Source: Bradyrhizobium elkanii WSM2783 (GTDB lineage: Bacteria; Pseudomonadota; Alphaproteobacteria; Rhizobiales; Xanthobacteraceae). From it: a stretch of 64,000 nucleotides of DNA. Location of the stretch: assembly GCF_000472865.1 (NCBI RefSeq), contig NZ_AXAP01000010.1, positions 62,001 through 126,000 of the forward strand, read 5' to 3'. The notes beneath the pieces are model-generated. The model was not told the origin of the DNA and searched no databases. It saw nothing but the letters and a program-made list of their open reading frames with translations. The translations under genes and the position numbers were made by a program. This document shows, piece after piece, positions 26,011-33,621 of this stretch (position 1 is its first letter; each line of letters opens with the position of its first letter).

Positions 26011-26946
26011 AGTTCAAGCTCAACGCCAGCAACGTCCTCGTGGCGGTGGTTTGCGCCGCGCTTGTCCTGCTGCCGGTCTATTCGGCTGTTACAGGCAACA
26101 TCTTCATCCTGACGCTGTTCACGCGCATCGTCATCTTTGCGCTGGCGGCTTCGAGCCTGAACCTGATGATGGGTTACGGCGGCATGATGAGTTTCGGCCA
26201 CGCCGCCTATCTCGGCATCGGCGGCTATGCCGTCGGCATCCTGGCCGCCGAAGGCATCGGCTCCGGCTTCATCCAGTGGCCTGTGGCGCTCGCCGTCTCC
26301 GCTTTGTTTGCGCTGGTGATCGGCTCGCTCTCCCTGCGCACCCGCGGCGTCTATTTCATCATGATCACGCTCGCGTTTGCGCAGATGGCCTATTACGTCG
26401 CCTCCGCGCTGTCGCGCTATGGCGGTGACGACGGCCTGACCATCTACAAGCGAAGCACCTTCGACGGCCTGATCAATCTCTCGGACCGCACGCAATTCTA
26501 TTATCTCTGCCTTGCCTGCTTGTTCGGCGGCGTCTACCTGATCTGGCGCATCGTCAATTCGCGGTTCGGCCTGGTGGTGCAGGGCGTACGCTCCAACGAG
26601 CAGCGCATGCAGGCGATCGGCTTTCCGGCCTATCGCTACCGGCTGACCTGCTTCGTCATCGCGGGCACGATCTGTGGCCTTGCCGGCGCACTGCTCGCCA
26701 ACAATACGGATTTCGTCAGCCCGGCCGTGATGTACTGGACCCGCTCCGGCGAACTCATGGTGATGGTGATCCTCGGCGGCATGGGCTGGCTGTTCGGCCC
26801 GTTGATCGGCGCGATCGTCTTCCTCGTGCTGGAAGAATTGCTGTCGCAATTCACCGAATATTGGGCGCTGATCATGGGCCCGCTGTTGGTCTTGATCGTG
26901 CTGTTCGCGCGTGGTGGCATCATGGGCCTGCTCGGGAGGGTGCGTC

Positions 26947-26954
<8 letters not shown>
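26007..26954 (+). CDS. Branched-chain-type ABC transporter permease, LivM type
   Basis: This 315-residue inner-membrane permease has the LivM motif ASSLNLMMGYGGMMSFGHAA near the N-terminus, RTRGVYFIMITLAFAQM in the middle and the cytoplasmic loop VVQGVRSNEQRMQAIGFPAYRYRL. The ATG at 26007 overlaps the stop of the LivH-type gene, which fixes the start. The 3' end overlaps the LivG-type gene by 8 bases. Confidence 0.9.
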
Positions 26955-27718
<764 letters not shown>

Positions 27719-27726
<8 letters not shown>

Positions 27727-28432
27727 CACGTTGCTTGAAGTGGAGGGGATCGAGACCTGCTACGGCCTCAGCCAGGTGCTGTTCGGCCTGTCGCTGTCGA
27801 TCAAGAGCGGCGAGATGGTCGCGCTGATGGGCCGCAACGGCATGGGCAAGACCACCACGATCCGCTCCATCATGGGATTGACCCCGGCGCGATCAGGCGC
27901 GATCCGCTTCGCCGGGCAACAGGTGCGTGGCCTGCCCTCCTACAAGATTGCGAAACTCGGCATCGGCCTGGTGCCGGAGGGCCGGCAGATCTTCCCGAAC
28001 CTGACCGTGCGCGAAAACCTGGTCGCGGCCTCAGGCAATCGTCTGCGCAGCTCGGATCCCTGGACGCTGGAGAAGATCCACGCGCTGTTCCCGCGGCTCG
28101 CCGAGCGCGGCAGCAACATGGGCGTCACGCTCTCCGGCGGCGAGCAGCAGATGCTCGCCATCGGCCGCGCACTGATGACCAATCCGAAACTCCTGATCCT
28201 GGACGAGGCCACCGAAGGCCTCGCCCCGCTGATCCGCGACGAGATCTGGAGCTGCCTGTCGATGCTGAAGGGGCGCGGCCAGTCCGTGCTGGTGATCGAC
28301 AAGAACGTCGGAAACCTCGCCCGCATCGCCGACCGACATTACATCATCGAGCGCGGCCGGACCGTGTGGAGCGGCACATCGGAGCAACTGGTCGCCGAGC
28401 CCGATCTGCAGCACCGGTATTTGGGCATTTGA
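27719..28432 (+). CDS. Branched-chain-type ABC transporter ATPase, LivF type
   Basis: This 237-residue ATPase has Walker A GRNGMGKTTTIRSIMG, signature TLSGGEQQMLAIGRALM, Walker B LLILDEATEGLAPLI and the LivF start LEVEGIETCYGLSQVLFGLS. The switch position reads VLVIDKN rather than the more usual V(E/H)xN, as in several aromatic-acid importers. The start is a TTG at 27719, inside the end of the LivG-type gene, with CAGGGAG upstream. The stop codon lies within the first copy of a 40-base direct repeat (28429-28468). Confidence 0.9.
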
Positions 28433-28468
28433 GATACGCTAGGCGCCGCGATGTCGGCTCGAAGAAGG
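28429..28468. repeat. Direct repeat, left copy, flanking a lower-GC segment
   Basis: The segment beginning TTGAGATACGCTAGGCGCCG and ending GAAGAAGG is nearly repeated at 29313-29352, in the same orientation. The left copy covers the stop codon of the LivF-type gene. Confidence 0.65.
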
Positions 28469-28539
28469 TGTCGCTCCAGACCAGCTGCACCGTGTAGCCT
28501 GCTTGTTCGACCCGCCGAAGAATAAAAAGGTCATCTCGC

Positions 28540-29037
28540 ATGCTATCCATGGAAGCAGGACGAAAATTATGCATGGCAGCCGTATGGTTGCTGCTCGCGT
28601 CGTACTTCTCGGTAGTGGTCGGTTTCGGTTTCGGCACAGATTCTCAGCTAGGCTGCGGGCTGGCGGGTTATTCGTCTCATGTGTGGCTTTCACTGAACGA
28701 CGAGATAAATGCCGTCAGAACCTCTCTGCCTCGCTACGAATGCGTTTTCGTTTTCTTGAAGTCGTTCAATCTGCTCCTGTCAGGAGCTGCTGCCTTGGTA
28801 TTCATGGCGATATTCTTACGCAATTTCCGGATGAGTAATACCCTGTTTCGGAGATCGCCATGGCCGTTTGTAGGTTCGTTTCTGTTGGGCGTAGCTTGCT
28901 TCGTCCTTGTCCGCTATTACCCAGTCAGCAGTTTTTCCCACCAGTCGCTTCTGAGGTCGATAATGTCGCCCGTTGTTATCTATTTTTTTATGTCAATTGG
29001 TCTCTTAGGACCGTTGGTGAAGGACGAGAGTGAGTAA
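28540..29037 (+). CDS. Uncharacterised integral membrane protein
   Basis: This 165-residue protein has no family I recognise. It has about four hydrophobic segments: residues about 10-32 (LCMAAVWLLLASYFSVVVGF), 70-92 (FLKSFNLLLSGAAALVFMAI), 107-126 (WPFVGSFLLGVACFVLVRYY) and 138-158. This suggests a small inner-membrane protein with cysteines in the first loop. Base composition is close to 50% GC and codon use is visibly different from the neighbours. Together with the flanking 40-base direct repeats this points to acquired DNA. A second ATG at 28549 is an equally good start. It may be an exported or immunity-type protein, but nothing in the sequence decides this. Confidence 0.55.
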   Translation: MLSMEAGRKLCMAAVWLLLASYFSVVVGFGFGTDSQLGCGLAGYSSHVWLSLNDEINAVRTSLPRYECVFVFLKSFNLLLSGAAALVFMAIFLRNFRMSNTLFRRSPWPFVGSFLLGVACFVLVRYYPVSSFSHQSLLRSIMSPVVIYFFMSIGLLGPLVKDESE

Positions 29038-29665
29038 GCAGCAATCGGGAAATCGCATTTGAGACACTGAGGGTCAGGTAGGCCCTCCAAGTTCAGCAGA
29101 TGCCGGCCGGATGTCCGCTTGGCCGCCAAAGCGGGATGAGAGCGATGACGAAGCTGTGCAGATGATCGACAGCTCGATTTGGTCGATATCAACGCCCACC
29201 GGTCTGGATCGCACTGGCAGCCGGTGAGGCCGACCGCCTTGCGCCGGCGCTCGCCGGAAACTCCGCCGTCATTGCGAGCGAAGCGAAGCAATCCATGCCT
29301 CTATCTCGGGATTTGAGGCACGGCTTGGCGCCGCGATGTCGGCCCGAAGAAGAGCTCCGTCGCCTACGGCGCTTGTGCGATCCACTGAAGTCGATATCCG
29401 CTTCGCGCCCAAAGCGACGGAATTGCTGCGCGGCAGTAAATGACGCAGCGGGCCAGAATTCGACATGCAGGTCCATGCTGCTGCGTGTGCGCAGATGGCG
29501 CGATTCTGCTCAACCAAAAGCGGTTATGTGTCGATCTCCGTTCATGAAGATGAATGGAACTCGATGAGATGTTTCGCATGTTATGGCACAAGTAGCCCTT
29601 GCGCGCCGGTTTCGCCGAGCGCAGTCTTCCCGAGCGTTTCACGAGAACTTACGGAGGGTGCGACC
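29038..29665. other. Non-coding gap with repeat fragments before the Gly/Cys-rich gene
   Basis: This stretch of 628 bases has no convincing gene. It holds a fragment of a dispersed repeat (GTCATTGCGAGCGAAGCGAA, 29268-29287) and the right copy of the 40-base direct repeat (29313-29352). The last 60 bases hold the promoter/leader of the Gly/Cys-rich gene, with ACGGAGGG at 29651. A reading frame open from 29465 runs into that gene but lacks signal-peptide character. Confidence 0.5.
29313..29352. repeat. Direct repeat, right copy
   Basis: TTGAGGCACGGCTTGGCGCC to GAAGAAG matches the copy at 28429-28468 at most positions. The two enclose about 850 bases with the uncharacterised membrane protein. 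Confidence 0.65.
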
Positions 29666-30373
29666 ATGCCAAGGGTCAAGCAGGCTTCGAAGCAGAAACG
29701 CGCAACCAAAGGCGCCACCGTGAAGGTGCTGGGTGCCGTCGGACTGGGTCTTTCGCTGGCGGGTAGTGCATCCGCATCCACGATGCCCGCTGCCGGTGTC
29801 CCGCAGCCTTACAATACCTCGCCAAATCAGCGCTTCTTTCTCGGCGAGGAGGAAATGGCCGACGTCAGTCTGGCCACGTTCCATCTCTTCGATAGAGAAA
29901 ACTTTGGTCGCGGCGTGCAGCTGGCGCGCGGCTGCGGCGGTTGCGGGTGCGGCCATGGTGGCGGCGGTTGCGGCGGCGGCCGAGGTTGCGGTGGTGGCGG
30001 GTTTGGCGGTGGCCGAGGTTGCGGTGGTGCCGGATTTGTCGGCGGCGGAGGTTGCGGTGGTGGCGGATTTGTTGGCGGCCGAGGTTGCGGTGGTGGCGGG
30101 TTTGTTGGCGTCCGAGGTTGCGGTGGTGGCGGATTTGTTGGCGGCCGAGGTTGCGGTGGTGCCAGGTTTGTTGGCGTCCGAGGTTGCGGTGGCTTCCGTG
30201 GTTGCCTTGGCTTCCGTGGTTGCGGTTGCGGCGGCTGCGGGTTCAGCGTCGGATTCTATGACGACATCGGGTTCGATGACGACATCGGGTTCGGTGGCTG
30301 GGGGTATGGTGGCTGGGGGGTTGGTGGTTGCGCGGGTTGCTGCGCATCCTGGGGGGCGTGCCGCTTGTGCTAA
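29666..30373 (+). CDS. Gly/Cys-rich tandem-repeat protein with leader-like N-terminus
   Basis: This 235-residue protein has two parts. Residues 1-88 are ordinary: a basic start MPRVKQASKQKRATKG, a hydrophobic VLGAVGLGLSLAGSASASTM that looks like a signal peptide with cleavage near residue 38, then an acidic stretch FFLGEEEMADVSLATFHLF. Residues 89-235 are almost only Gly, Cys, Arg, Phe and Val: about seven 11-residue repeats of the form GRGCGGGGFVG, then Gly/Cys-rich sequence with two YDDIGFDDDIGF-type acidic steps, ending CCASWGACRLC. This leader-plus-core layout resembles precursors of modified peptides, such as the Gly/Cys core of microcin B17, or a secreted structural protein. No maturation enzyme gene is adjacent. 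The ATG at 29666 follows ACGGAGGG. Function is unknown. Confidence 0.6.
   Translation: MPRVKQASKQKRATKGATVKVLGAVGLGLSLAGSASASTMPAAGVPQPYNTSPNQRFFLGEEEMADVSLATFHLFDRENFGRGVQLARGCGGCGCGHGGGGCGGGRGCGGGGFGGGRGCGGAGFVGGGGCGGGGFVGGRGCGGGGFVGVRGCGGGGFVGGRGCGGARFVGVRGCGGFRGCLGFRGCGCGGCGFSVGFYDDIGFDDDIGFGGWGYGGWGVGGCAGCCASWGACRLC
29978..30208 (+). repeat. Tandem 33-bp coding minisatellite, about seven units
   Basis: Units begin at 29978, 30011, 30044, 30077, 30110, 30143 and 30176, each close to GGCCGAGGTTGCGGTGGTGG followed by CGGATTTGTTGGC. Because 33 is a multiple of 3, changes in copy number would keep the Gly/Cys-rich protein in frame. The last unit diverges in its second half. Confidence 0.9.
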
Positions 30374-30440
30374 GTCCCACCAAGGACTCTGCCAAGCCGC
30401 GATCAGCCTCTCGCTGGTTGCGAGTTTAAGGTCGCCTTCT

Positions 30441-30514
30441 GTGAAGGGTTTCGGACGCCGGCCGCCGAATATGCCGCGCCGTCAATCATGCGACCGGCAT
30501 CCGAAACCCTTCAC
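30441..30514. repeat. Long inverted repeat downstream of the Gly/Cys-rich gene
   Basis: GTGAAGGGTTTCGGACGCCGG (30441-30461) pairs with its near-perfect complement at 30494-30514, with one mismatch, around a 32-base loop. It may be a terminator-like hairpin or another mobile palindromic repeat. Confidence 0.6.
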
Positions 30515-30515
30515 A

Positions 30516-30549
30516 AACCCGGAAGTCGCCACGACGCGACTTCCGGGTT
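30516..30549. terminator. Strong hairpin between convergent genes
   Basis: AACCCGGAAGTCGC (30516-30529) and GCGACTTCCGGGTT (30536-30549) form a perfect 14-bp stem with a 6-base loop. It lies right at the stop codon of the EamA-type gene, so it probably terminates that operon, and perhaps the Gly/Cys-rich gene on the other strand. T runs are short. Confidence 0.6.
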
Positions 30550-31409
30550 CAAATCGGTCGAGCGCTCGGTCTTAATTGTGTGATAGCGACGCCGGAGATC
30601 GCGAGCAGCCCACCGACAATCAACTTTGGAGTCGTGCGGTCGCCAAGGAATAACACGCTCGAAATCAAGGCGAACACCGGAAGCAGCAGACCGAAGGGTG
30701 CGACGCGGCCCATGGAGCAGCGGGCGATCAGCCAGAACCAAAGGCCAAACCCAACAATTCCTCCGATGAAAATCGTGTAGGCGAGTGCCAGCCAACCACG
30801 GTGATCCGCTGTGACAAGGCTCGCCAGTTGTCCATACTCAAGGAGCAGCGACATCAACATGACCTGCGGCACCGTGAGCAGGGACGACCACCCCATCAAC
30901 GCCAGGGGATCAAAAGGGCCGTAGCGTTTCGTCAGGACGTTGGACACCGCGAATGCGAAGGCTGATCCGACCACAAGCAGCAGCGGACGCGCATTTGCCG
31001 ACAGGCCAGGCTCCGCTGCCAACACGACCACGCCGACGAATGCAAGCACCACTCCGGCGGACGTGGTGAGAGACGGCCTCTCCGCCAGCAGCGGCCAGGC
31101 TAACAGCACAGTAAAGGGCGTGGCGAGCTGATATGCGACGGCCGACATGCTTCCCGAGCCGAGCCCAAGGCCAACATAGAAGAGTCCGAAGTTCAGTCCA
31201 CCAAAGAAAATCGAAATAGCTGCGATCGGGCCGAGCTGTTGCCGCGTGGGCCTCTTGACGAACGGAACCAGCAGCAGCGCGATGGCCAGGAAGCGCAGTG
31301 CGAGGAAGAAGAGAGGCGGAAACTCCGTGACGCCCACCTTGATGGCCACGAACTGATAACCCCAGAGCAACGGAACGACCACCGCGCAGACGATCTGGAT
31401 GGCAGACAT
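30549..31409 (-). CDS. EamA/DMT-family transporter
   Basis: This 286-residue inner-membrane protein has about ten hydrophobic segments in two halves, each an EamA domain: GYQFVAIKVGVTEFPPLFF with RFLAIALLLVPF in the first, and TKRYGPFDPLALMGWSSLLTV with GGIVGFGLWFWLIAR in the second. DMT proteins export metabolites, amino acids or small toxic molecules. The ATG at 31409 is preferred over one 63 bases upstream because AAAGGAAG precedes it and the upstream region contains a partial TetR-type operator (31425-31440). It follows the TetR gene by about 90 bases on the same strand and is probably repressed by it. Confidence 0.85.
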   Translation of the reverse strand: MSAIQIVCAVVVPLLWGYQFVAIKVGVTEFPPLFFLALRFLAIALLLVPFVKRPTRQQLGPIAAISIFFGGLNFGLFYVGLGLGSGSMSAVAYQLATPFTVLLAWPLLAERPSLTTSAGVVLAFVGVVVLAAEPGLSANARPLLLVVGSAFAFAVSNVLTKRYGPFDPLALMGWSSLLTVPQVMLMSLLLEYGQLASLVTADHRGWLALAYTIFIGGIVGFGLWFWLIARCSMGRVAPFGLLLPVFALISSVLFLGDRTTPKLIVGGLLAISGVAITQLRPSARPI

Positions 31410-31424
31410 GGGCCTCTTCCTTTC

Positions 31425-31440
31425 AAGACCGATCAGTCTA
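31425..31440. promoter_or_regulatory. Partial TetR-type operator before the EamA transporter gene
   Basis: AAGACCGATCAGTCTA is an imperfect palindrome (AGAC...GTCT arms around GATC) that resembles the perfect operator in front of the TetR gene. It ends 15 bases before the EamA-type start codon, where a bound repressor would block transcription. Confidence 0.5.
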
Positions 31441-31498
31441 GATATCGGTGCGCCAATAGCGGAGGCGTCCAAGGGGCGATTACCTGACGAAGGGTTGT

Positions 31499-32113
31499 TT
31501 ACTTGATGAAGCGGTCGAGAAGAGCGTCAACGGTGGCTTGCGATGTGATCCGTGCCGGTGCCGTTTTGCCGACCACTCGCAGCCCCTCAACGAAACAGAC
31601 GAGAATTCGGGCGGCACTTGAAGGCTCAACACCATCGGCCAACTTGCCCGCCGCCTTCGCGCGAGAAAGCGTATCCGCCACCCTGGCCTCCATGGCTTTG
31701 AAAAAGCTCGCGATGCGACGGCTAACTTCAGAATCCTGGCCAGCCAGCTCCATGGCTGCGGCCACCAGCAGGCATCCGCGCCGACCATTGGCACCGCTGG
31801 TGCGGTCAACGTAGCCGGCAAGGTAGGCCCGCAGGCCGTCGACCGGCTCACTGCGGGGGTCGAGTTCGATATCCATCCTTGTCAGAGCATCGGCAATGTA
31901 GCGATCAAGCGCCCGCAAGAAGAGCGAGTGCTTGTCACCGAAAGCCGCGTAAAGGCTGCCACGCGAGAGCTTTGTCGCACGAAGAAGGTCAGGGAGCGCC
32001 GTGGCGTGATAGCCGCGCGACCAGAACACACCCATCGCGCGTTCGACAGCGGCTTCCATGTCGAAACTTCGGGGGCGGCCACGGGGCAACTGTGCTGGGG
32101 TCTGATGGCTCAT
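31499..32113 (-). CDS. TetR-family transcriptional repressor
   Basis: This 204-residue regulator begins MSHQTPAQLPRGRPRSFDME and has a TetR helix-turn-helix (FWSRGYHATALPDLLRATKLSRGSLYAAFGDKHSLF, about residues 35-70) followed by an all-helical ligand/dimer domain. The ATG at 32113 is chosen because a perfect 20-base operator palindrome lies just 8 bases upstream; a longer form starting at 32185 would translate that operator. It probably represses itself and the EamA-type exporter downstream, released by an unknown exported compound. Confidence 0.88.
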   Translation of the reverse strand: MSHQTPAQLPRGRPRSFDMEAAVERAMGVFWSRGYHATALPDLLRATKLSRGSLYAAFGDKHSLFLRALDRYIADALTRMDIELDPRSEPVDGLRAYLAGYVDRTSGANGRRGCLLVAAAMELAGQDSEVSRRIASFFKAMEARVADTLSRAKAAGKLADGVEPSSAARILVCFVEGLRVVGKTAPARITSQATVDALLDRFIK

Positions 32114-32121
32114 TGCCAATA

Positions 32122-32141
32122 TATAGACCAACTGGTCTATA
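32122..32141. promoter_or_regulatory. TetR operator, perfect palindrome
   Basis: TATAGACCAACTGGTCTATA has perfect 9-base arms around a 2-base centre, next to the TetR start codon. The ATAGACC-type arm is common to operators of this TetR subgroup. A weaker copy lies at 31425-31440 before the transporter gene. Confidence 0.8.
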
Positions 32142-32193
32142 AATCGCAAGTGGCCGCTTTGGGTGATTTTCGACCGAGTAAGCAAACTCTGCC

Positions 32194-32297
32194 GTCATTC
32201 CGGGATGCGTGCGAAGCGCGCGGGCCCGGAATCCATTTGGCCGCAAGCGCCTGTGGTGAAATGGATTCTCGATGCTGTCGCATCGCCCCGGAATGAC
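32194..32297. repeat. Palindromic repeat family D, copy 2
   Basis: GTCATTCCGGGATGCGTGCG at the left and CGCCCCGGAATGAC at the right, with inner GGAATCCATTT / AAATGGATTC, match the family D element at 17230-17332. Confidence 0.85.
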
Positions 32298-32326
32298 TGG
32301 GGACACATCGCGCAATCCTCTCCTCC

Positions 32327-32438
32327 GTCATGGCCGGGCTTGACCCGGCCATCCACGTTCTCTCAGGCGCGTGGAAAGACGTGGATGCCCGGGACATCTG
32401 CGCGAAGACGCGCTTCGCGCTTTTGCCCGGGCATGACG
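32327..32438. repeat. Palindromic repeat family B, copy 3
   Basis: GTCATGGCCGGGCTTGACCC to TTTGCCCGGGCATGAC. The copy is longer than the others (112 bases) because of an inserted GC-rich spacer near 32395-32420. Confidence 0.85.
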
Positions 32439-32527
32439 GCGTCGTATCGTTCGCGCGATTTTCCTTAAGCCAATCAATATGATTTGCCCGGTCCACCCCT
32501 CGCAGGAAAAACATTCCGCTTCCGTCG

Positions 32528-32985
32528 TCGGGCAAATCAGTGATTTAACTCCGCGCGTCTCACGGCGGATGAGGGGCGGCTCGCGATCGTCACGAACGTT
32601 GCGGTGAGATGCGGTGGACGTGATGGGTGTGACTGACGAGCACGCACATCACGGACGGCGAAGTCGCGTGGTCCTGGCGCCCCGACGCTGGCGCTAAGCT
32701 CGCGAGCAGCAAGAACTGCCGCGGGTGATGGTGGCAAAAAAGCCCGGTCACCAAGGAGAGCACGAAATAAGCCGTAAACCACTGCGCAGGGAAAGCCGGA
32801 ATGCTTCGGTTGACCTGTGGTCCTACCCCCGTGCTTTTTGTTGCACGGGACCCATGGGTGCAACCGGCACCCGGCTTTCCCTGCGCCCTCTGATATCGAG
32901 GAGGGTGGGAAGTAGCGCAAAGCTCGGGCGCAAAACGCGCCGCGAGAATGCGGACTCACATCCTTTCGCTGTTTGACATTTGAAT
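32528..32985. repeat. Dispersed 450-base repeat often mis-annotated as a gene
   Basis: On the minus strand it could encode GAGKAGCRLHPWVPCNKKHG and flanking sequence. That peptide is familiar from many Bradyrhizobium and other Rhizobiales genomes, where the same DNA recurs as a multicopy element annotated as short hypothetical proteins. It has no ribosome binding site and sits in a cluster of other repeats, so I treat it as a repeat. Confidence 0.55.
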
Positions 32986-33001
32986 CGTGATCTCTCCCCG
33001 C

Positions 33002-33123
33002 GTCGTCCCGGGCTTGACCCGGGACCCATAACCACAGGTCTTTGTTATGTGCTCCGCTGCAACCGCTTGCTCCCGCCACAACACCTGCCTGTGGTTATGG
33101 GTCCCTGCTTTCGCAGGGACGAC
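33002..33123. repeat. Palindromic repeat family C, copy 1 (reverse orientation)
   Basis: GTCGTCCCGGGCTTGACCCG then GGGACCCATAACCACAGG, with the complements CCTGTGGTTATGGGTCCC and GCAGGGACGAC at the right. Other copies are at 40900, 47938 and 63679. Confidence 0.9.
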
Positions 33124-33231
33124 ATCGTAGGATGAGGAGAGCGCCGGCGACTTGTCCGCCGTAGCTCAACGAGCGAAGGCGGAAGCAATCCATTTCTCTG
33201 CCTGCTGAGGCATGGATTGCTTCGTGCTAAC

Positions 33232-33333
33232 TCAAACTGCGCGCGGAAGGATCGAGAATGGCAATGCCTGCATAGCGCGCGATCCGCGCGTAGCCAGCGC
33301 CGCCGCGCCTGCAATGAACTCGCGTCGCCGCAT
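33232..33333 (-). pseudogene. Remnant of the 5' end of an exported binding-protein gene
   Basis: From an ATG at 33333 the minus strand reads MRRREFIAGAAALATRGSRA and stops after 33 residues. The MRRREFIA start is typical of Tat-exported ABC binding proteins of Bradyrhizobium, but no mature protein follows; the frame ends at the boundary with repeat DNA. It looks like a decayed gene start. Confidence 0.35.
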
Positions 33334-33621
33334 CAATAGCCATCCCGCACAATCGTCGGGGCCTTCAAGAACGCGCGAAGCCTGCCCATTGCCATTCCTG
33401 CGTTTGTAGGCACATGAAAGACACTGCTATACTTCTTCCGTAAATCACGGATGGGGTCTGCCGTAGTTGCGTGCGGCGAATTTGGGGATTTAGCTTTGGC
33501 TTGACCGGGCCAGGCTAAAGCATTTGAAACGATGTCTTCAATCGCTTTCTTCAGCGAACTGGATGGTTCCTCGCGCTCCCCTGCGATCGTCGGTTCGGAC
33601 GCAGCCCGGAGCGCTTAACTG

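Larger units (their letters stand above)
32142..33621. other. Repeat-rich stretch of 1.5 kb without a clear gene
   Basis: The stretch holds, in order, a family D repeat (32194-32297), a family B repeat (32327-32438), a 450-base dispersed repeat (32528-32985), a family C repeat (33002-33123) and a remnant of a binding-protein gene start (33232-33333). About 290 bases of likely promoter for the GH17-type gene follow. Open frames in the 450-base repeat are not believed to be genes. Confidence 0.7.

Noticed and set aside
28344..28637. Minus-strand frame at the livF end containing MRDDLFILRRVEQAGYTVQL
   Set aside because: It overlaps the real livF gene and the direct repeat, with no recognisable domain or start signal.
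28429..29352. Insertion sequence or composite transposon
   Set aside because: The flanking repeats are direct and imperfect, there are no terminal inverted repeats and the enclosed gene is not a transposase.
29978..30208. CRISPR array
   Set aside because: The 33-bp units are directly adjacent with no unique spacers and are coding; no cas genes are present.
29733..30575. Alanine/valine-rich reading frame overlapping the Gly/Cys-rich gene
   Set aside because: It is a frame shadow produced by the 33-bp repeat, has no start signal and runs across the downstream hairpins.
32537..33079. 180-residue hypothetical protein on the minus strand
   Set aside because: The sequence is a known-looking multicopy repeat (GAGKAGCRLHPWVPCNKKHG), lacks a ribosome binding site and lies among other repeats.
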